Positions 1 through 7,947 are shown, counted from the first letter of the stretch. The stretch is 25,144 bases of DNA from Rhodoferax sp. UBA4409 (GCA_002390825.1 DGQR01000075.1:1-25144); one strand, 5' to 3'. Numbers and translations: made by a program. Notes: generated from the sequence alone by a model not told the origin.

Positions 1-1
1 C

Positions 2-61
2 TCGGGCAACGCGATTGAGGTGAAAGCGTTTTCGGACATCGGCCGTTTGTTTGCCAAATAA
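2..61 (+). CDS. C-terminal end of an unidentified protein (partial)
   Basis: An open frame enters from the left edge and stops at TAA 59-61. Only 19 residues are visible, ending in DIGRLFAK. That is too little to assign a family. The frame has GC-rich codon use like the neighbours, and no other frame is as plausible. It is on the same strand as the next gene, but a gap of about 157 bases with inverted-repeat structure separates them, so it is probably the end of a separate transcript. Confidence 0.5.
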   Translation, partial: SGNAIEVKAFSDIGRLFAK

Positions 62-71
62 GTCCGCATCG

Positions 72-128
72 GGGGCTGACATAGTTCACAGATAGCTGGT
101 TTCGCTGCAAAAGCGGCCAATCAGCCCC
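72..128. other. inverted repeat / hairpin after the first gene
   Basis: GGGGCTGA at 72-79 is the exact reverse complement of TCAGCCCC at 121-128. Inside lies a smaller stem, CGCT at 103-106 with AGCG at 112-115. The structure begins about ten bases after the stop codon of the partial gene. It could be the end of that transcript, although no run of T follows it. No gene is seen from 62 to 218. Confidence 0.35.
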
Positions 129-218
129 TAGCGGCAGGCGCGAGCTAGTCACACAATGGCTGCTGTAGCGCGCTGGCCAACCGGGTGCAGCGGCTCGCAA
201 TTCTTTGGAGACCGCCCC

Positions 219-797
219 ATGACATCACGTACTCTCGCTTCTATCCTGACTGCCGCAAGCCTCTTGCTCGCCGGCGCTGCCCAAGCCCAGGTGCTCGGCA
301 CCATTACGGCGTCTTCCACCAACGTCAAAGTGGGCGAGCCCGTCACCATTACGGCCAACATTGATGTGATCAATGCCAATTACTGCGGATTCGTGGTGGG
401 CTTTGGTGATGGCACCTTCAAGGACGCCGTCAGCAACATCAACACCCCTGTGCCCTTGGTGATAACTCGCACCTTTGACAAGCCGGGCTCCTACCATGTC
501 ACGCTGGGCGGCAAGAACGTCCAGAACCACCCCAACTGCGGCGGCCAAGAGCGGGCTGTCGACATCACCGTCACCGGAGTTGCTAAAGCCGCCGCGCCTG
601 TGGCGTCCGCTGCGGTGAAAGCTGCAGAGGTCTGCGAAAAGCCTTGGAAGCTGTCCGGCAAACTCAACGCCAAAACCGGGACCTTCACCTGCGCGGCCAA
701 GGCCGGGACCGCATTCCCCGCTGTGAAGCCAGTGTGTAGCGGCGACTTGAGCTATTTTGAGAACAGCAAAAAAGGCCAGTACGGCTGCAAGCCTTAA
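219..797 (+). CDS. secreted PKD-like domain protein with six cysteines
   Basis: A 192-residue exported protein. Residues 1-23 are a signal peptide with a hydrophobic core and an AQA cleavage site. Residues about 25-125 resemble an immunoglobulin-like PKD domain: VGEPVTITA near the start, VGFGDGT in the middle, then RTFDKPGSYHVTL, the usual 'tall-strand YxVTL' signature. After an Ala-rich linker (about 126-142) comes a short C-terminal module. All six cysteines (YCGF, PNCG, EVCE, FTCA, PVCS, YGCK) lie in the mature chain, so up to three periplasmic disulfides are possible. I chose ATG 219 because GGAG lies 8 bases upstream and the signal peptide begins there; the frame is open further upstream but without coding character. 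The ligand is unknown. Confidence 0.75.
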   Translation: MTSRTLASILTAASLLLAGAAQAQVLGTITASSTNVKVGEPVTITANIDVINANYCGFVVGFGDGTFKDAVSNINTPVPLVITRTFDKPGSYHVTLGGKNVQNHPNCGGQERAVDITVTGVAKAAAPVASAAVKAAEVCEKPWKLSGKLNAKTGTFTCAAKAGTAFPAVKPVCSGDLSYFENSKKGQYGCKP

Positions 798-806
798 GAG
801 CGACGC

Positions 807-832
807 GGGTGCGGCCTCGAGGCCGTTCACCC
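807..832. other. hairpin between converging genes
   Basis: GGGTG and CGGCC on the left arm (807-816) pair with GGCCG and CACCC on the right arm (821-825, 828-832) around a TCGA loop with a two-base bulge. It lies between the stop codons of the PKD-like gene and the oppositely directed amidotransferase gene. There is no T run, so it may be a weak or Rho-assisted end of transcription rather than a classical terminator. Confidence 0.35.
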
Positions 833-851
833 ATAGCAGGGCGTGTGATCG

Positions 852-1742
852 TTAATTCGCAGCAGGGGCTGCCAGGGCTGCGGCTTTGGCAGCCTCTTCT
901 GCTTGTCGCAGGGCCGCAGCCGCTGCAGCAGCGGCCGTCAGGGTGGTTTTGCACACAGCGCGCACCACCGGGCGGCCTTCGACAAAGGCCTGCAACTCAC
1001 CCGACTCCATGGCCACCCAGGCCTCATTGGTCGTCAAGGGTTCGGTCACCACGATCACCTGGCGGTCTTCGGGGCCGTTGAGGTCAGACAAATCGACCGT
1101 CACATCCTCATCCTTGAGCTGCACTTCGGGGAAGGGGTGCTGCCGCGACACATAACAAAGCTTGGTGCTGGCATGGGCCCACAGCGCCTGGCCGTTGCTG
1201 AGCAAAAAGTTGAATGTCCCGTGGCGCGCGATTTGGGGCACCAACTCCGACAGGGTGTTGGTCAACTCTTCGACCGAGGGCACCGTGACATGCGATTTGT
1301 TGAGCTCTTGAAGCAGCCAGCAGAATGCCAATTCGCTGTCGGTGCTGCCCACCGGCTTGAAGCTGCCGTGCAAGGGCGGTTGGAATTCTTTCAGGTCGCC
1401 ATTGTGGGCAAACACCCAGTAGCGGCCCCAGAGTTCCCGGGTGAAGGGGTGGCAGTTCTCGAGGGTCACCGCACCGACGGTGGCTTTGCGCACATGCGCC
1501 ACCACGTTGTGGCTTTTGATCGGGTAGGACTTGAGCATCTTCGCAATCGGCGAGGTTGCTGCACTCTCTTTGTCCACAAAGTGCCGGGCTGCTTTTCCCG
1601 GCAGATTGCCTTCGCTTTCAAAGAAAGCGATACCCCAGCCATCGGAATGGTGGTCCGTGCAGCCGCCCCGTTGCGAAAACCCGGTGAAGCTCAGGGTCAG
1701 GCTGGCCGGCAAGCGGCTGTTCATTCCTAGCAATTGACACAT
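852..1742 (-). CDS. class II glutamine amidotransferase (YafJ-like)
   Basis: A 296-residue cytoplasmic Ntn-type amidotransferase. The chain begins MCQLLGM, so Cys2 becomes the N-terminal nucleophile once Met is removed, as in this family. Further family features are SDGWGIAFFE (about 34-43), VVAHVRKAT (about 80-88), WVFAHNGDL (about 109-117) and STDSELAF (about 133-140). The enzyme should release ammonia from glutamine; the acceptor is not known for stand-alone YafJ-like proteins. The last 30 or so residues form an unusual Ala-rich tail. The gene lies 28 bases downstream of the tautomerase-like gene on the same strand, so the two are probably cotranscribed. A GGAG lies about 12 bases before the start. 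Confidence 0.88.
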   Translation of the reverse strand: MCQLLGMNSRLPASLTLSFTGFSQRGGCTDHHSDGWGIAFFESEGNLPGKAARHFVDKESAATSPIAKMLKSYPIKSHNVVAHVRKATVGAVTLENCHPFTRELWGRYWVFAHNGDLKEFQPPLHGSFKPVGSTDSELAFCWLLQELNKSHVTVPSVEELTNTLSELVPQIARHGTFNFLLSNGQALWAHASTKLCYVSRQHPFPEVQLKDEDVTVDLSDLNGPEDRQVIVVTEPLTTNEAWVAMESGELQAFVEGRPVVRAVCKTTLTAAAAAAAALRQAEEAAKAAALAAPAAN

Positions 1743-1770
1743 GGAAACAGTTTACTCCGCAGGATGGGGT

Positions 1771-1962
1771 TCACGTGCGTGGCTCAGACCACAGTTTGCC
1801 GCCTGTCGACCAGTTTTCGCGCTTCACCTCGGTGATGATGATGTCCACTGCTTCCGGCGAGCAACCCAGCGTTTCCGCGGTGACCCGCGTCACTTCTTCC
1901 ACCAGCTTTTTCTTTTGCTCGGGGGAGCGACCTTCAAACATTTCAACGTGGTAGGTGGGCAT
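1771..1962 (-). CDS. 4-oxalocrotonate tautomerase family protein
   Basis: A 63-residue protein of the usual length for the 4-OT family. It begins MPTYHVEMFEGRS, so Pro1 of the mature chain is the expected catalytic base. The middle has the standard helix (KKKLVEEVTRVTAETLG) followed by the second strand VDIIITEV. 4-OT members convert enol and keto forms of unsaturated dicarboxylates, often as hexamers. No aromatic-degradation genes are nearby, so the substrate cannot be inferred. A GAAAG lies about 6 bases upstream of ATG. It is the first gene of a likely two-gene transcript with the downstream amidotransferase and is divergent from the glycosyltransferase. Confidence 0.85.
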   Translation of the reverse strand: MPTYHVEMFEGRSPEQKKKLVEEVTRVTAETLGCSPEAVDIIITEVKRENWSTGGKLWSEPRT

Positions 1963-2032
1963 GGTGTTCTTTCAAAGGGGATAAGGCGCGCAGATTAGAC
2001 TGCGGGATTCTTATTTTCCTCCGACTCGTCCT

Positions 2033-3541
2033 TTGCAATTTTTGTTCCCTCCTTCCAGGCATTGGATCGCCTATCGGGTGTTGTGGCTGGTTTTTTTGCT
2101 GCACGCCGTGTGGGGCGCGGTGCTGGGCCTGTCGGTCGATGAGGCGCATTACCTCTTGTATGCCGCCCATCCGGCGCTCAGTTACTTCGACCATCCGCCC
2201 TTGGTGGGCTGGGTGCAAATGCCTTTGGTGGCGTTGAATGCCCCCGTTGCGGTGTTGCGCCTGGTGCCTGGCCTGTGCTGGCTGTTAACCGTCTGGGGTG
2301 TACACCGGCTGACCTTGCGGATGTGGGCAGGGCATGCCAAGGCGGACCAAGCGGCCTTGGCTGCGGTTATGGCCTTGGCGCTGGCTCCTTTGTTGCACGT
2401 GCTGGGTATTGGCTTGCTGCCCGACACCCTGCTGATGCTGCTGACAGTCGCCCTGATGCACCAGACCTGGACCCTGATGCAGCCCGGTGCCATGCACCGC
2501 AGCGCACCGTGGTGGGTGATGGGTGGCTTGCTGGGGCTGGCAGGCTTGGCCAAATACACGGCGGTGTTCACGGCGGTGGCTGTTGCGCTGTGTCTGGTGC
2601 GAGCCCATGGCTGGCGGGTGTTCCGGGTGCCGGCTTTGTGGGGCGGCATGGCCCTCGCGGCCCTGCTGATCAGCCCCGTCTTGGTGTGGAACGCCCAGAA
2701 CGGCTGGATATCGTTTGCCTACCAGCTGGCGCATGGCAAAGGCAGCGTATGGCAGGCCGTGCATGTGCTGCGCTTTCTGCTCACCCAAGTGGTGGTGTTT
2801 GGGCCTTTGTGGTGGTGGGCCGTTGTCGGGTGGCGCAGCGCGCCTGCGGCCATGCAGAGCTTGGTAGGGCTGTTCGCTGTTCCCTTTGTGATCTTTGCCT
2901 ACATGGCAGGCGGTGGCACTGCGCTGCCGCATTGGACAGCGCCCGCCTGGGTCGCGCTGGCCCCGTTCGCAGGTATGGGGCTGTCCCTGGCGTGGCAAGG
3001 GCGCATGCGCGCGGTGCTGAAAGGTCTGGGCGTGCTGCAGGCGGTGGTCTGCCTGGCCTTGCTGGGCCTGATGGGCAGTGCCGGTTGGCCGCTGGTGCCC
3101 CGGAGTGACGCCGCGGTGGCGCCCCAACCCAATCCTTTTGTAGACCTGCATGGCTGGGATGCGGCCGGCGCCCGCGCCAGCGCATTGGCGACCCAACACG
3201 GGCTCTCGCGGGTGGCGGTGCAAAACTGGACACTGGCGAGCCGCCTGGGTTGGTACTCGCGGCCACTGCCGGTGTTTGTGCTGGAGGAGGGCGATTCGCA
3301 ATTCCAGCTGTGGTCCGGCCCGCTGCCTGCAGGCGAAGGTGCGTTGCTGGTGGACTGGTCGCATATGGCCTACGACCCGCCGGTGGGAGCGCATGGATTT
3401 GCCACTTGCCAATTGCTCGATAGCCTGCCGGTGCAGCACATCGGCATGCCATTGGCACGCTTCCGTTTTTACGATTGCCGTGGCTGGGCAGGCGCCACAC
3501 CGCAACCGCGCCTTACACTCGCGCCCATTTCCCGGAACTGA
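2033..3541 (+). CDS. GT39/ArnT-like membrane glycosyltransferase
   Basis: A polytopic inner-membrane protein of about 502 residues with roughly ten hydrophobic segments and a soluble C-terminal part (about 370-502). The first loop contains VDEAHY, followed by SYFDHPPLVGW, typical of PMT/ArnT-type glycosyltransferases that take sugar from a polyprenyl-phosphate donor. The likely role is transfer of a sugar to lipid A, other glycolipid or protein at the periplasmic face; the acceptor is not known. No ATG lies near the N-terminus. The start given is TTG 2033 with no clear ribosome-binding site, so it is uncertain; a GTG near 2078 is an alternative. The PAP2 gene follows after 5 bases, fitting a shared role in recycling polyprenyl or lipid phosphates. 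Confidence 0.8.
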   Translation: MQFLFPPSRHWIAYRVLWLVFLLHAVWGAVLGLSVDEAHYLLYAAHPALSYFDHPPLVGWVQMPLVALNAPVAVLRLVPGLCWLLTVWGVHRLTLRMWAGHAKADQAALAAVMALALAPLLHVLGIGLLPDTLLMLLTVALMHQTWTLMQPGAMHRSAPWWVMGGLLGLAGLAKYTAVFTAVAVALCLVRAHGWRVFRVPALWGGMALAALLISPVLVWNAQNGWISFAYQLAHGKGSVWQAVHVLRFLLTQVVVFGPLWWWAVVGWRSAPAAMQSLVGLFAVPFVIFAYMAGGGTALPHWTAPAWVALAPFAGMGLSLAWQGRMRAVLKGLGVLQAVVCLALLGLMGSAGWPLVPRSDAAVAPQPNPFVDLHGWDAAGARASALATQHGLSRVAVQNWTLASRLGWYSRPLPVFVLEEGDSQFQLWSGPLPAGEGALLVDWSHMAYDPPVGAHGFATCQLLDSLPVQHIGMPLARFRFYDCRGWAGATPQPRLTLAPISRN

Positions 3542-3546
3542 ACGCC

Positions 3547-4365
3547 ATGTTGTCCACCCCCACAAGCCCTCACGCTCTGGCCAGCCCGGTTGCCCTCCGC
3601 AGCTGGTGGTGGCCTTTGGTCATTTTTGTACTCGGCACACCCCTGTGGTTGCAGACCTGGGAGCCCGCCCTGTTTGTGGCGATCAACCAGTGGTGTGCAC
3701 CTCTGGCGGCAGAGTTTTGGACCGGGCTCTCTTTGTTGGGCAATGGCTGGGGTTTGCTGGCGGTCACGGCACCTTTGTTGGTGCTCGCTCCGCGTTTGAT
3801 GTTGGCCTGGCTGTGCGCCGCACCATTTGCGGTCTTGTTTGCCCGCACCGGCAAGTTCCTGATTGAGAGCCCGCGCCCGGCCGCAGTGGTCGACAACGCG
3901 CAGATGCGGGTGGTCGGCGAGTTGCTGCACAACGTGTCCATGCCCTCCGGGCACACGCTCACCGCTTTCGCGGTGGCCTCTGGCATTTACTACGCACTGA
4001 CCCCGGTGCAGCGCCGGCAGTTCGGCTGGGTGCTGATGGTGCTGGCGGCCGGCGCAGGTTTGTCGCGCATTGCGGTGGGTGCCCATTGGCCCGGGGATGT
4101 GGTCGTGGGGACCAGCTTGGGCCTGTTGTCCGGTTTGTTGGGTCACCAAGTGTGGAGACGCCTGTCCGAGCGGCAGTTCGCGCCCAACGCCAAGGGCATG
4201 CAGGTGGCCGCCGTCTTGGTGGCGCTCTCGGTCTACCACCTGGTGACGGAAGAGTTGGATTTCGCTGAAAACCATGTGCACCAGCAGGTGCTGACGGTAG
4301 TGGCCGTGCTCAGCTTGTTGGGGTATTTGCGATCGGTGTGGCGGACCATGTTTCAAGCCAAATAG
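3547..4365 (+). CDS. PAP2-family membrane phosphatase
   Basis: A 272-residue membrane protein with all three parts of the PAP2 phosphatase signature: KFLIESPRP (K-x6-RP), MPSGHTLTAF (PSGH, with the acid/base His) and SRIAVGAHWPGD (SR-x5-H-x3-D, with the nucleophilic His). It should dephosphorylate a lipid phosphate such as undecaprenyl pyrophosphate or phosphatidate at the periplasmic face. ATG 3547 is five bases after the stop of the glycosyltransferase, pointing to one transcript. A C-terminal region of about 60 residues adds two more hydrophobic segments. Immediately after the stop codon lies a copy of the dispersed repeat. Confidence 0.88.
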   Translation: MLSTPTSPHALASPVALRSWWWPLVIFVLGTPLWLQTWEPALFVAINQWCAPLAAEFWTGLSLLGNGWGLLAVTAPLLVLAPRLMLAWLCAAPFAVLFARTGKFLIESPRPAAVVDNAQMRVVGELLHNVSMPSGHTLTAFAVASGIYYALTPVQRRQFGWVLMVLAAGAGLSRIAVGAHWPGDVVVGTSLGLLSGLLGHQVWRRLSERQFAPNAKGMQVAAVLVALSVYHLVTEELDFAENHVHQQVLTVVAVLSLLGYLRSVWRTMFQAK

Positions 4366-4414
4366 CCTTCTGGCGCTCTAATTGATTGCGCTGGTAGCTA
4401 TTGATTTAATAGCA
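4366..4414 (+). repeat. dispersed palindromic repeat, copy 1
   Basis: It begins directly after the PAP2 stop codon. Its parts are TCTGGCGCTC, a spacer, TGCGCTGGTAGCTATT and TTTAATAGC. The last part forms a small hairpin, GCTATT pairing with AATAGC. The order and orientation match copies at 9070, 22766 and 24744. Short intergenic repeats of this kind are, from memory, widespread in Comamonadaceae. Confidence 0.65.
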
Positions 4415-4481
4415 TTCTGAGATCCAGAATGCCCTGAGAGCTTGCGGGGATAAGTTTCTCTCTGCCATCATCCACACACCT

Positions 4482-4600
4482 TTAGGGGAGTAGCATTCCC
4501 GGCGCGCAGGTGCCGGGGTTGCATGTTTCGTCAGTACGTCGCGGGTGGTTTCATTGCCCCGGCCGGAACATGCAGAGGCGCCACATGGCGCTCTCCCGCA
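4482..4600 (+). promoter_or_regulatory. candidate yybP-ykoY (Mn2+) riboswitch
   Basis: The leader of the terC gene contains TTTAGGGGAGTAGC (4482-4494), matching the conserved GGGGAGUAG of the yybP-ykoY manganese riboswitch. Next is a stem, CCCGGC (4498-4503) with GCCGGG (4512-4517). A long-range helix follows, GCATGTT (4521-4527) pairing exactly with AACATGC (4567-4573), and then GCAGAGGCGCC, which can pair with GGCGCTCTC (4587-4595). This arrangement and the downstream TerC/Alx gene, a known target class in Escherichia coli (alx), support the call. Mn2+ binding would be expected to raise expression. The exact 3' edge and the expression platform are uncertain. Confidence 0.75.
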
Positions 4601-4641
4601 AGACCTACAGGGAATGTTTCAACCATTTCGAGGTCTTGCAT

Positions 4642-5601
4642 ATGCAAACAATCGCACCGCTGTGGCTATGGGCCACCTTCATCGGCATCGTACTGGTGTC
4701 ACTCTTCGTCGACTTCGTCGTCCTCAAAAAGCAGGGCGCCCATGACATCGGCGTCAAAGAGGCGCTGAACTGGTCCCTCGTCTGGATTGCCTTGAGCTTC
4801 TTGTTCAACGGCTTGTTCTGGTGGGCAGTTAAAGACAGCACCGGTTCGACTGAGATCGCCAACACCAAGTCGCTGGAGTTCCTGACCGGCTACCTCATCG
4901 AGAAATCGCTGGCGGTGGACAACATCTTTGTGTTCCTGCTGATCTTCACCTACTTCGCGGTGCCCACGCAGTATCAGAAGCGGGTGCTGATGATTGGCAT
5001 CATTGGTGCGATCGTGCTGCGTTCGATCATGATCTTGGTGGGCGGCTGGTTGTTGGCTGAGTTTCACTGGATCTTGTATGTGTTCGGCGCGTTCCTGATC
5101 CTCACCGGTGTGAAGATGTGGTGGGCTGCAGGCCAAGAACCCAGCCTGGATGACAACCCCGCACTGAAGCTGCTGCGCAAGATCCTGCCCGTGAGCAAGA
5201 ACTTTGACGGCGAGAAATTCTGGACCGTGGAAAACGGCAAGAAGATCGCAACGCCTTTGTTCATGGTGATCTGCTTGGTGGCCCTGACCGACGTGATCTT
5301 TGCGGTGGACTCGATTCCTGCGATCTTCGCGATCACCAGCGACCCCTTCATTGTCTTGACCAGCAATGTGTTTGCGATTCTGGGTCTGCGTGCGATGTAT
5401 TTCCTGCTGGCAGCTGTCGCTAACAAGTTCCACTTGTTGAACTATGGCTTGGCCGTGATCCTGGTGTTCATCGGTACCAAGATGTGCTTGATCGATATCT
5501 ACAAGATTCCGGTGGGCGTGTCCTTGGGCGTGGTGATCGGTATCCTGGCTGCCACCATGTGGTTGAGCGTACGCACCAGCAAGAAAGAAGACCACGCATG
5601 A
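4642..5601 (+). CDS. TerC/Alx-family metal-ion membrane transporter
   Basis: A 319-residue inner-membrane protein with about nine hydrophobic segments, matching the length of Alx-type TerC proteins. It shows the acidic membrane signatures of the family: FVDFVVLKK (first helix), EKSLAVDNIFVFLL and LTDVIFAVDSIPAIFAI. Alx/TerC proteins are linked to Mn2+ export and to metallating exported enzymes. ATG 4642 was chosen because the family N-terminus starts here and GAGG lies about 10 bases before it; the open frame upstream to 4510 belongs to the structured leader. The stop overlaps the start of the next gene (ATGA). Regulation by the leader riboswitch is inferred. Confidence 0.9.
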   Translation: MQTIAPLWLWATFIGIVLVSLFVDFVVLKKQGAHDIGVKEALNWSLVWIALSFLFNGLFWWAVKDSTGSTEIANTKSLEFLTGYLIEKSLAVDNIFVFLLIFTYFAVPTQYQKRVLMIGIIGAIVLRSIMILVGGWLLAEFHWILYVFGAFLILTGVKMWWAAGQEPSLDDNPALKLLRKILPVSKNFDGEKFWTVENGKKIATPLFMVICLVALTDVIFAVDSIPAIFAITSDPFIVLTSNVFAILGLRAMYFLLAAVANKFHLLNYGLAVILVFIGTKMCLIDIYKIPVGVSLGVVIGILAATMWLSVRTSKKEDHA

Positions 5602-6215
5602 GCGTTCACCACACGCAGGCCGAACGGCTGCGGGCTGCAGCCACCGCGCTGCAGGACCAGCCGCTGAGCCTGCAGCAACTGTTCCGGCTGCATGGCCGGG
5701 CAGGGCCAGGGGCCTTGCTGGTGGTGCTCTCAGTCCCCTGCCTCTTGCCCGTGCCAGGCGCGGGCATGTTGCTTTCCATGGGGATGGTGATGGTGGCTTG
5801 GATGATCTGGCGCTATTACCCCCGCCTGGTCATGCCCCGCAAGGTGGGCCGCTTTCAGTTGTCGCCGTCCATGGCGCGCCGTGCGCTCAACACCCTGGCG
5901 TGGCTCTATGAAAAGGCTTCCCGGGTCATGCGGACCCGGCAGCGTTGGTGGCTGCAGCCCGGCCACCGCGTCTGGCTTGCGCCCTTTGTGGCAGCCATGG
6001 CGATGATCATTTTCTTGCCGATTCCGTTCGGCAATGTCGTGCCGGCAGCGGCCCTGTTGCTCATTGGCCTGGGGCTGGTGTTTGAAGACGGCTTGGCCAT
6101 GCTCTCAGGTGTCGTACTGGGCGTGGTTTTGTTGGCAGTCCTCGCCGCTCTGGCCGGAGGGGCTGCCCACTGGGCGCCTGAGCTTTGGGCCGCCTGGCCT
6201 CTGCGCCCGCAGTAA
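5598..6215 (+). CDS. ExoD-like exopolysaccharide synthesis family protein
   Basis: A 205-residue protein resembling the ExoD family (PF06055). It has a short N-terminal helix, then GPGALLVVLSVPCLLPVPGAG, a hydrophobic segment (about 37-70), a basic loop, and two or three membrane segments toward the C-terminus containing FLPIPFGNVVPAAALLLIGLGLVFEDG. That Pro-rich hydrophobic pattern is the family hallmark. In Sinorhizobium ExoD affects exopolysaccharide and alkali tolerance; the molecular function is unknown. The start overlaps the terC stop by four bases (ATGA), so translation is probably coupled and the gene shares the riboswitch transcript. It ends 14 bases from the oppositely directed next gene. 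Confidence 0.8.
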   Translation: MSVHHTQAERLRAAATALQDQPLSLQQLFRLHGRAGPGALLVVLSVPCLLPVPGAGMLLSMGMVMVAWMIWRYYPRLVMPRKVGRFQLSPSMARRALNTLAWLYEKASRVMRTRQRWWLQPGHRVWLAPFVAAMAMIIFLPIPFGNVVPAAALLLIGLGLVFEDGLAMLSGVVLGVVLLAVLAALAGGAAHWAPELWAAWPLRPQ

Positions 6216-6229
6216 CACGCTGCGGAATT

Positions 6230-7048
6230 TCAGTGCCTGCCCAGCCGCAGCGCCAATGCGCTGAGGGCTTGGTAGGCGTCGCCACTAGGCACATCCCATG
6301 CTTTCACCACCGCGGCCTGCCGCTCAATGGCGGCCACATCGCCACGCGCAGCAGGGCCTGTGAGCGCACCGGCCGGACCAAGCCGGGTGATGTTGTTCAC
6401 CGCATTGCGCAACAAGGTCGCACGCAGGTGCGGCAGCAAGTGGGCGGGTACACCGCTGCGGGTCCATGCAGCTTCAGCCACTGATTGGAGCACCGGCAGA
6501 AAGTTGGTCGCAAACACTGCAGCGGCGTGATAAAGCACTTTGTCCTCGCTGGCCACACCAAACGTCTGCGCGCCGATCGCATCGAATGCCCCGCGCAAAG
6601 TTTCGCAAGCGGTGGTGTCGCCTTCCAGCGCACACGCCGTACCCACGAACTGCTGCACCGCCACCTCGACATCTGCAAAACTCAAGATGCAATGTGCGCT
6701 GGCCGTGCGCCAACCCGCGTCGGCCAAGGGCTGCAGGCTGCCGGCATTCTGGGCGCCGCTGCAATGAAAGACGATGGGAGCAGCGGACCCGGATGGTTGC
6801 GTGGCGGCGAGCGCACTGGCGACTTCGGCGATCCGCGCATCCTGCACCGCCACCATCCACACATCGGCCGGACGCATGGCCTGCAGGGTGGCTACCGCCG
6901 TGCCCGCGCCCATGGCGGAGCACGCGGCTTGTGCACTCGCCAAGCTGCTGGTCAACACATCTTGGATCTCGAACACGCCATGCCGTGCCCACAAGGTGGC
7001 CAATGTGCGGCCCACACGGCCGGCACCTATCAGGTTCAGGGTTGTCAC
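6230..7048 (-). CDS. Rossmann-like / DUF2520 domain protein
   Basis: A 272-residue cytoplasmic protein. The N-terminus MTTLNLIGAGRVGRTLA is a dinucleotide-binding Rossmann motif (GAGRVG). The first half (about 1-125) continues as an NAD(P)-binding domain with VWMVAVQDARIAEVA and VFHCSGAQ. The second half (about 130-270) is the all-helical DUF2520-type domain containing YHAAAVFATNFLP and LTGPAARGD. These proteins resemble ketopantoate- or pyrroline-carboxylate-reductase-like dehydrogenases but have no settled substrate. The start is GTG. It is divergent from the SDR gene with 44 bases between the starts, so both promoters must lie in or close to that gap. Confidence 0.85.
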   Translation of the reverse strand: MTTLNLIGAGRVGRTLATLWARHGVFEIQDVLTSSLASAQAACSAMGAGTAVATLQAMRPADVWMVAVQDARIAEVASALAATQPSGSAAPIVFHCSGAQNAGSLQPLADAGWRTASAHCILSFADVEVAVQQFVGTACALEGDTTACETLRGAFDAIGAQTFGVASEDKVLYHAAAVFATNFLPVLQSVAEAAWTRSGVPAHLLPHLRATLLRNAVNNITRLGPAGALTGPAARGDVAAIERQAAVVKAWDVPSGDAYQALSALALRLGRH

Positions 7049-7092
7049 GCGCGCTTCACTCCGGGAACGGTGGGCGCCGCTACCATGGCGCC

Positions 7093-7947
7093 ATGAAAAA
7101 AATTCTGGTTACAGGCGGCACCGGGGCCGTCGGCAAATACATTGTGGACGATCTGGTGCAGCACGGGTACACCGTGGGGGTGCTCGATTTGGCAGCCCCT
7201 GCTCGCAATGACGTGGCGCACCATGCCGTAGACGTATTGCAGCTCGATGCGGTGCTACAGGCCATGGCCGGTTATGACGCGGTGGTGCATGTGGCGGGCA
7301 TTCCGCACCCGCTCAACGACCCGGCCAAGCGGGTGTTTGATGTGAATGTGAACGGCACCTTCAATGTGCTCGAAGCCGCCGCCCAGCATGGCATTGCCAA
7401 GGTGGTGTTCACCTCCAGCGAATCGACCATGGGTTTTGCCTTTGCGGCGCACCGGCTGGCGCCCCTGTACATCCCAGTGGACGAGGCCCATCCGGCCCGC
7501 CCGCAGGACCCGTACGGCCTGAGCAAAGTGGTGAGCGAGCAAATCTGCAAGACCTACACCGAGCGATACGGCATGCGAACCGTGTGTTTGCGCATGCCCT
7601 GGGTCTGGCTGCCGGATGATGCGCAGCGCCCGTTTTATCGCTCGCTGGTGGCGGAGTATCCCCAGTGGTACAAAAACTTATGGACCTTTGTGGATGCCCG
7701 CGATGTGGCTACTGCGCACCGCCTGGCGCTGGAAGTCGAGCTGGAGCAGCAGCACGAAGCCTTTTTCATCACCGGCCCGCACAACTGGACCGGCCGCGAC
7801 GGCCGTGCCTTGATGGCCGAGTTCTGGCCCGAGTTGACGCAGTTCGCGGCTGACTTTACCGGGGCCGATCCCTTGATTTCTCATGCCAAGGCCGCCCGCC
7901 TGCTGGGCTATGCACCGCGGTATGGCGTGACTGACGTACTCGCTTAA
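7093..7947 (+). CDS. NAD-dependent epimerase/dehydratase (extended SDR)
   Basis: A 284-residue extended short-chain dehydrogenase/reductase. MKKILVTGGTGAVGKYI gives the GxxGxxG cofactor motif, VVHVAGIPHP the NAG-like segment, FTSSESTMGF the catalytic Ser region and YGLSK the YxxxK pair. WTFVDARDVATAHRLALE is typical of the extended-SDR sugar epimerase or uronate dehydrogenase group. The substrate is probably a nucleotide sugar or an aldonic/uronic acid, but this is not determined. ATG 7084 lies in frame nine bases upstream, so the protein may be three residues longer; 7093 fits the family N-terminus better. Its stop overlaps the stop of the converging PAP2-like gene. Confidence 0.85.
   Translation: MKKILVTGGTGAVGKYIVDDLVQHGYTVGVLDLAAPARNDVAHHAVDVLQLDAVLQAMAGYDAVVHVAGIPHPLNDPAKRVFDVNVNGTFNVLEAAAQHGIAKVVFTSSESTMGFAFAAHRLAPLYIPVDEAHPARPQDPYGLSKVVSEQICKTYTERYGMRTVCLRMPWVWLPDDAQRPFYRSLVAEYPQWYKNLWTFVDARDVATAHRLALEVELEQQHEAFFITGPHNWTGRDGRALMAEFWPELTQFAADFTGADPLISHAKAARLLGYAPRYGVTDVLA

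Noticed and set aside
225..830. Minus-strand open frame of 201 residues antisense to the PKD-like gene
   Set aside because: No recognisable motifs. The plus-strand gene has a ribosome-binding site, signal peptide and domain pattern.
903..1730. Plus-strand open frame of 275 residues antisense to the amidotransferase
   Set aside because: Shadow frame: the minus-strand product has a full class II amidotransferase signature.
2285..3565. Long minus-strand open frame of 426 residues antisense to the glycosyltransferase
   Set aside because: Rich in His, Gln, Arg and Pro, as expected of a shadow frame in GC-rich DNA. The opposite frame encodes a coherent membrane protein.
4366..4414. Repeat copies read as CRISPR repeats or insertion-sequence ends
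   Set aside because: The copies are kilobases apart, diverged, without spacers, transposase or flanking target duplications.
4510..4641. Possible 44-residue N-terminal extension of the TerC protein
   Set aside because: The region folds as the candidate riboswitch, the extension has no family resemblance, and ATG 4642 matches the usual N-terminus.
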